This document shows positions 14,807 to 15,046 of a stretch of 15,046 nucleotides of DNA, in pieces. The notes under the pieces are model-generated. The model saw nothing but the letters and a program-made list of their open reading frames with translations. It did no database searches and was not told the DNA's origin. Position 1 is the stretch's first letter. Each line of letters starts with the position of its first letter. The position numbers and the translations under genes are program-made. The DNA is from Chloroflexota bacterium (GTDB taxonomy: Bacteria > Chloroflexota > Chloroflexia > Thermomicrobiales > JADLAZ01): contig JADLAZ010000214.1 in NCBI GenBank assembly GCA_020849725.1, forward strand, positions 1-15,046, given 5' to 3'.

Positions 14807-15046
14807 CTAGACGGCAGCCGCCTCGAACGCGAACTCGAGCGTCACGTCGTCGGCCAGGCCGGTGACGAGCGGCACGTTCGGGACGCTGATGCCCCAATCG
14901 GCGAAGGCAATGGTGGCGGTCGCGCTCCCGGCCAGCCGGTCGGCCGCCAGCGGCGTCAGCGTCACGTCGAATGTGACCGCGCGCGTCACGTCCTTGATCG
15001 TCAGGTCGCCATCGACCTGGAAGGTCGCCGGCACACCGACCGCCAG
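14807..15046 (-). CDS. YceI-like domain protein, N-terminus cut by window edge
   Basis: The visible 79 residues are the C-terminal part of a YceI-family beta-barrel (lipocalin-like) protein, which binds isoprenoid or other hydrophobic ligands, often outside the cytoplasm. The family core appears as VDGDLTIKDVTRAVTFDVTL, then a TATIAFADWGISVPNVP strand pair and a final DDVTLEFAFEA strand, ending at the TAG at 14807. The open frame continues past the right edge, so the start and any signal peptide are not visible. It faces the enolase-superfamily gene across a hairpin. Confidence 0.83.
   Translation of the reverse strand: MAVGVPATFQVDGDLTIKDVTRAVTFDVTLTPLAADRLAGSATATIAFADWGISVPNVPLVTGLADDVTLEFAFEAAAV

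Overview
The window is strongly GC-rich, with G/C-biased third codon positions, densely packed genes and good Shine-Dalgarno sites. It looks like a chromosomal stretch of a high-GC bacterium. A large multi-pass membrane protein with an N-terminal beta-rich outer domain, an Ala/Pro/Thr-rich lipoprotein linker and an intergenic AGCACCC-type heptamer repeat would all fit Chloroflexota (Thermomicrobia/Sphaerobacter-like). That placement is an inference from style only. I see no rRNA, tRNA, CRISPR array, insertion sequence or phage gene.

Positions 1-6845 all read leftward. In transcription order they are an ABC exporter half-transporter, a SAM-dependent methyltransferase, a roughly 15-TM GT-C-like membrane protein, then (after a gap with a perfect TATAAT and a heptamer repeat) moeA for molybdenum cofactor synthesis, and a GNAT acetyltransferase cut by the left edge. 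The methyltransferase and membrane protein overlap by 11 bases and are probably translationally coupled, suggesting an envelope or glycan modification unit.

Positions 6846-9668: a divergent intergenic region holds a perfect 16-bp inverted repeat over the predicted fumC promoter. Then come fumC (class II fumarase) and, 35 bases on, a D-galactonate dehydratase (dgoD-like) reading rightward. A large hairpin separates them from a convergent lipoprotein-type HtrA/DegP protease.

Positions 10784-14691: rightward genes for a sorbitol-dehydrogenase-type zinc enzyme, an SDR oxidoreductase, a decayed MntA/HepT toxin-antitoxin locus and a second enolase-superfamily sugar-acid dehydratase-type enzyme. 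With dgoD they look like a sugar-acid/polyol catabolic neighbourhood, although no transporter, KDG-type kinase, aldolase or regulator is present. A GC-rich hairpin closes this block before a convergent YceI-like gene cut by the right edge.

The most distinctive observations are: (1) the toxin-antitoxin remnant, which appears to be an in-frame deletion fusion of the MntA N-terminus to the HepT body, followed by a one-base frameshift and an amber codon at a position that I expect to be Trp, while both signature motifs are still readable; (2) the operator-like palindrome at fumC; and (3) a lone ABC half-transporter with Asp in place of the catalytic Glu. I do not see a clearly new multi-gene system here.
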